NCBI GenBank assembly: GCA_016293065.1
Contig: JAEDEY010000085.1
Location: 1-8,804, forward strand
Direction: 5' to 3'
DNA from: Bacteroidales bacterium
Lineage (GTDB): Bacteria > Bacteroidota > Bacteroidia > Bacteroidales > UBA3663
DNA length: 8,804 nt
The notes beneath the pieces are model-generated. The model was not told the origin of the DNA and searched no databases. It saw nothing but the letters and a program-made list of their open reading frames with translations. This document shows positions 6,997 through 8,804 of the stretch, piece after piece (positions within the stretch are counted from its first letter, which is position 1; each line of letters opens with the position of its first letter). A program made the position numbers and the translations under genes.

Positions 6997-8586
6997 TTAT
7001 GCCTTCTGGGCTTTAGCTTTCTCTCGTGCATGACGTGCAGCTGTTTGCACACACTCGCGACGAGGGATTATCACACTCACTCCCTCATAAGCTATCTCAT
7101 CGCGTATCAGTTGAGCGATGGCAGGGATATTCTTTGGCAAAGGATTGACCACATGCAGATGTGCTGGATCCATGCCAAGACCGAGGCAGATGGCTTCAAA
7201 CTTGTTGGTTCCTGCACTATCCTGTCCACCGGTCATGCCTGTGGTGAGGTTGTCGCTGATAATCACCGTGATAGGGGAGTTGTCGTTTATGGCATCGAGC
7301 AATCCTGTCATACCGCTGTGGGTGAAGGTCGAGTCACCTATAACAGCTATCGACGGACGCAATCCTGCATCGGAAGCGCCCTTCGCCATGGTGATTGAAG
7401 CACCCATATCCACACAGCTCGACAGAGCCTTGAAAGGAGGGAGGGCTCCGAGAGTGTAACAGCCAATGTCGCCGAAGACACGTGCGTCAGGATACTCCTC
7501 GATGATGTTGACCAATGCACCATAGACATCACGGTGTCCGCAGCCCTGACAGAGCTGAGGCGGACGACCTGCAAGGCTCTTGGCAGCATCATAGATGACA
7601 GCAGAAGGCTTTCCAAGGGCAGCCGCAACATTGTCCGGGGTCAGTTCCCCTGTTCGAGGCAGAACGCCTGTCAGACGTCCTTCGACACGATAACCAGCAC
7701 CCACCAATGCCTTTACATCCTGCTCCACAACTGGCTGTCCGTCTTCCACCACGAGTATCGACTCGTTTTCGGCAGCAAGTTGCTTGATAGCCTCAACAGG
7801 CAAAGGATATTGACTGATCTTCAGGATATTGCCACTGTTGCCCAATGCCTCTTTGACATAGTTGTAGGCAATGCCACATGCGATGATACCTGTGTTGCCA
7901 CTATTCTTCTCTACTCTGTTGAAGGTCGAAGCAGCAGCTTCGGCTTCCATAGCAGGCTGCTTGTCGAGCAAGGCCGCATATTTCTTTCGGGCGATACCAG
8001 GGAGCAATACCCATTGATCGGTCGATGGCACCATCTTGTTCTCCTCCCTTGCTTCGCCAGTCTCGACAGCCGCACGACTGTGAGCCAGTCGGGTAACTAC
8101 ACGAAACAATACAGGCTCCTTCAGCCGTTCGCTGAGCTCGAAGGCTTTCGCCATCATGTCATAGGCTTCCTGCTGATTTGAAGGTTCGAAGATCGGAATA
8201 AGTGCAAATTTCCCATAGAAACGGCTATCTTGCTCGTTCTGGCTCGAATGCATCGACGGATCGTCGGCAGCAAGCACTACCAATCCTCCGTTGACACCTG
8301 TAATGGCACTATTGACAAACGCATCGGCACACACATTCATGCCGACATGCTTCATGCACACCAAGGCTCGCTTGCCAGCGTATGACATGCCAAGAGCTGC
8401 CTCCATGGCAGTCTTCTCGTTGGTGCACCAGCGAGAGTGTACACGTCGCTGTTTAGCCAAAGGAGAGTTCTGAATAAACTCTGTAATCTCGGTTGAGGGA
8501 GTACCTGGATAAGCATACACGCCTGATAGTCCAGCGTGCAGAGCACCAAGGGCTATTGCCTCGTCTCCCAAAAGAAGTTGTTTCAT
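6997..8586 (-). CDS. iorA: Indolepyruvate/arylpyruvate:ferredoxin oxidoreductase, alpha (TPP) subunit
   Basis: Large subunit of a 2-oxoacid:ferredoxin oxidoreductase that interconverts an arylpyruvate plus CoA with arylacetyl-CoA, CO2 and reduced ferredoxin, in the cytoplasm. The 529-aa protein starts with the pyrimidine-binding domain (YPGTPSTEI at 26-34; E57 in TNEKTA is the likely TPP-activating glutamate). A central linker-type domain follows at about 230-320. The C-terminal TPP domain has LCQGCGHRD (345-353), GDIGC (372-376) and the GDS...N TPP/Mg motif (417-446). Cys346, 349, 376 and 512 (RREC) are the likely ligands of the proximal [4Fe-4S] cluster. Most IorA proteins continue into a C-terminal ferredoxin domain with two CxxCxxCxxxCP motifs. 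This one ends about 17 residues after Cys512 in a Lys/Ala-rich tail, so that domain is absent. It starts with ATG, is first in the operon and precedes iorB by 29 bp. The family call is firm; the substrate (phenyl-, hydroxyphenyl- or indolepyruvate) is inferred from neighbours. Confidence 0.95.
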   Translation of the reverse strand: MKQLLLGDEAIALGALHAGLSGVYAYPGTPSTEITEFIQNSPLAKQRRVHSRWCTNEKTAMEAALGMSYAGKRALVCMKHVGMNVCADAFVNSAITGVNGGLVVLAADDPSMHSSQNEQDSRFYGKFALIPIFEPSNQQEAYDMMAKAFELSERLKEPVLFRVVTRLAHSRAAVETGEAREENKMVPSTDQWVLLPGIARKKYAALLDKQPAMEAEAAASTFNRVEKNSGNTGIIACGIAYNYVKEALGNSGNILKISQYPLPVEAIKQLAAENESILVVEDGQPVVEQDVKALVGAGYRVEGRLTGVLPRTGELTPDNVAAALGKPSAVIYDAAKSLAGRPPQLCQGCGHRDVYGALVNIIEEYPDARVFGDIGCYTLGALPPFKALSSCVDMGASITMAKGASDAGLRPSIAVIGDSTFTHSGMTGLLDAINDNSPITVIISDNLTTGMTGGQDSAGTNKFEAICLGLGMDPAHLHVVNPLPKNIPAIAQLIRDEIAYEGVSVIIPRRECVQTAARHAREKAKAQKA

Positions 8587-8627
8587 TTGCTTTATTCTCT
8601 TCTGATTAGATTTCTAGATTCGAGCCG

Positions 8628-8659
8628 TAAAGTTACAATATATTTTGGGTAAAAACAAG
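8628..8659 (-). promoter_or_regulatory. Putative Bacteroidetes-type promoter for the operon
   Basis: Read on the minus strand, TAACTTTA (8635-8628) matches the Bacteroidetes -7 consensus TAnnTTTG at all but the last base. CTTG (8659-8656) matches the -33 element TTTG at three of four bases. The spacing between them is 20 bp, as expected for the primary sigma factor of this phylum. Transcription would start near 8621, leaving a leader of about 35 nt before the iorA ATG. The leader is A-rich with only a weak purine stretch (AGAAGAG) ahead of the start, normal for the phylum. No other gap in the operon shows as good a match, which fits transcription of all nine genes from here. Confidence 0.5.
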
Positions 8660-8677
8660 TATTTTGCAAAAAAATGA

Positions 8678-8717
8678 ACTTTCTGTAAATGAATTCCTTT
8701 CTTTTCTCATAGAAAGT
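8678..8717. promoter_or_regulatory. Inverted repeat upstream of the promoter, possible operator
   Basis: ACTTTCT (8678-8684) and AGAAAGT (8711-8717) are perfect 7-bp inverted arms separated by 26 bp. The arms lie roughly 55-95 bp upstream of the predicted start of transcription, a position suited to an activator site. The surroundings are AT-rich, so chance occurrence is quite possible. The rest of the 8660-8804 stretch shows no gene and no other convincing site. Confidence 0.2.
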
Positions 8718-8804
8718 GTTTAGTTTAGTCTAGGTGCGCTCGAGTTTCGCATGAGATTCCAAACCGAATAACAAAAATTGTTGATTTGTGACATAATTCA
8801 TAAT

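Noticed and set aside
7534..8181. A 215-codon open frame on the plus strand inside iorA
   Set aside because: Antisense to a well-supported iorA, with no recognisable domain and no promoter or start context.
8781..8788. TTGATTTG as the -7 box of a rightward promoter
   Set aside because: It matches TAnnTTTG except at one of the two key first bases, but there is no TTTG-like -33 element at the right distance and the downstream sequence is outside the window.

Overview
The window carries nine protein genes, all on the minus strand, packed head to tail from about 8586 down to 11. Gaps run from 9 to 75 bp. It reads as one operon transcribed right to left from an AT-rich upstream region (8587-8804). 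I see no RNA genes, mobile elements or CRISPR arrays. The protein families, the poor Shine-Dalgarno sites, the AT-rich intergenic DNA around coding DNA of moderate GC, and a promoter resembling the Bacteroidetes -33/-7 type all suggest an anaerobic Bacteroidales bacterium. Gut or rumen Prevotella and relatives are most likely. The genus is inference.

Order of transcription: (1) iorA, the TPP-containing large subunit of an indolepyruvate/arylpyruvate:ferredoxin oxidoreductase (8586-6997); (2) iorB, its small subunit (6967-6401); (3) a first phenylacetate-CoA ligase of the PaaK family (6362-5025); (4) a stand-alone tandem ACT-domain protein (4992-4570); (5) a PaaI-type hotdog thioesterase (4556-4143); (6) a second PaaK-family ligase (4067-2754); (7) a fold-type I PLP aminotransferase (2744-1425); (8) a nitrilase-superfamily omega-amidase of the YafV/Nit2 type (1412-642); (9) a guanine/cytosine deaminase-like zinc enzyme with an unexpected N-terminal hydrophobic segment (622-11). 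The downstream terminator would lie left of position 1 and is not visible.

Together genes 1-8 encode a nearly complete interconversion of aromatic amino acids and arylacetates. The aminotransferase links amino acid and arylpyruvate. IorAB links arylpyruvate and arylacetyl-CoA plus CO2. The PaaK ligases or the thioesterase link arylacetyl-CoA and free arylacetate. The direction is not fixed by sequence. The oxidative direction would ferment Phe/Tyr/Trp to phenylacetate and related acids. The reductive direction would salvage arylacetates into Phe, Tyr or Trp, a route known physiologically in rumen bacteria. An omega-amidase directly after the aminotransferase suggests glutamine as amino donor, made irreversible by hydrolysis of alpha-ketoglutaramate (the glutaminase II or glutamine transaminase/omega-amidase pathway). 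That favours amination of arylpyruvate, hence salvage. The ACT protein is a plausible amino-acid sensor for the pathway.

The points most worth following are the pairing of the aryl-acid module with a glutamine transaminase/omega-amidase pair, an IorA lacking the usual C-terminal ferredoxin domain, two divergent PaaK copies with different residues in the putative aryl pocket, and the possibly membrane-anchored deaminase.
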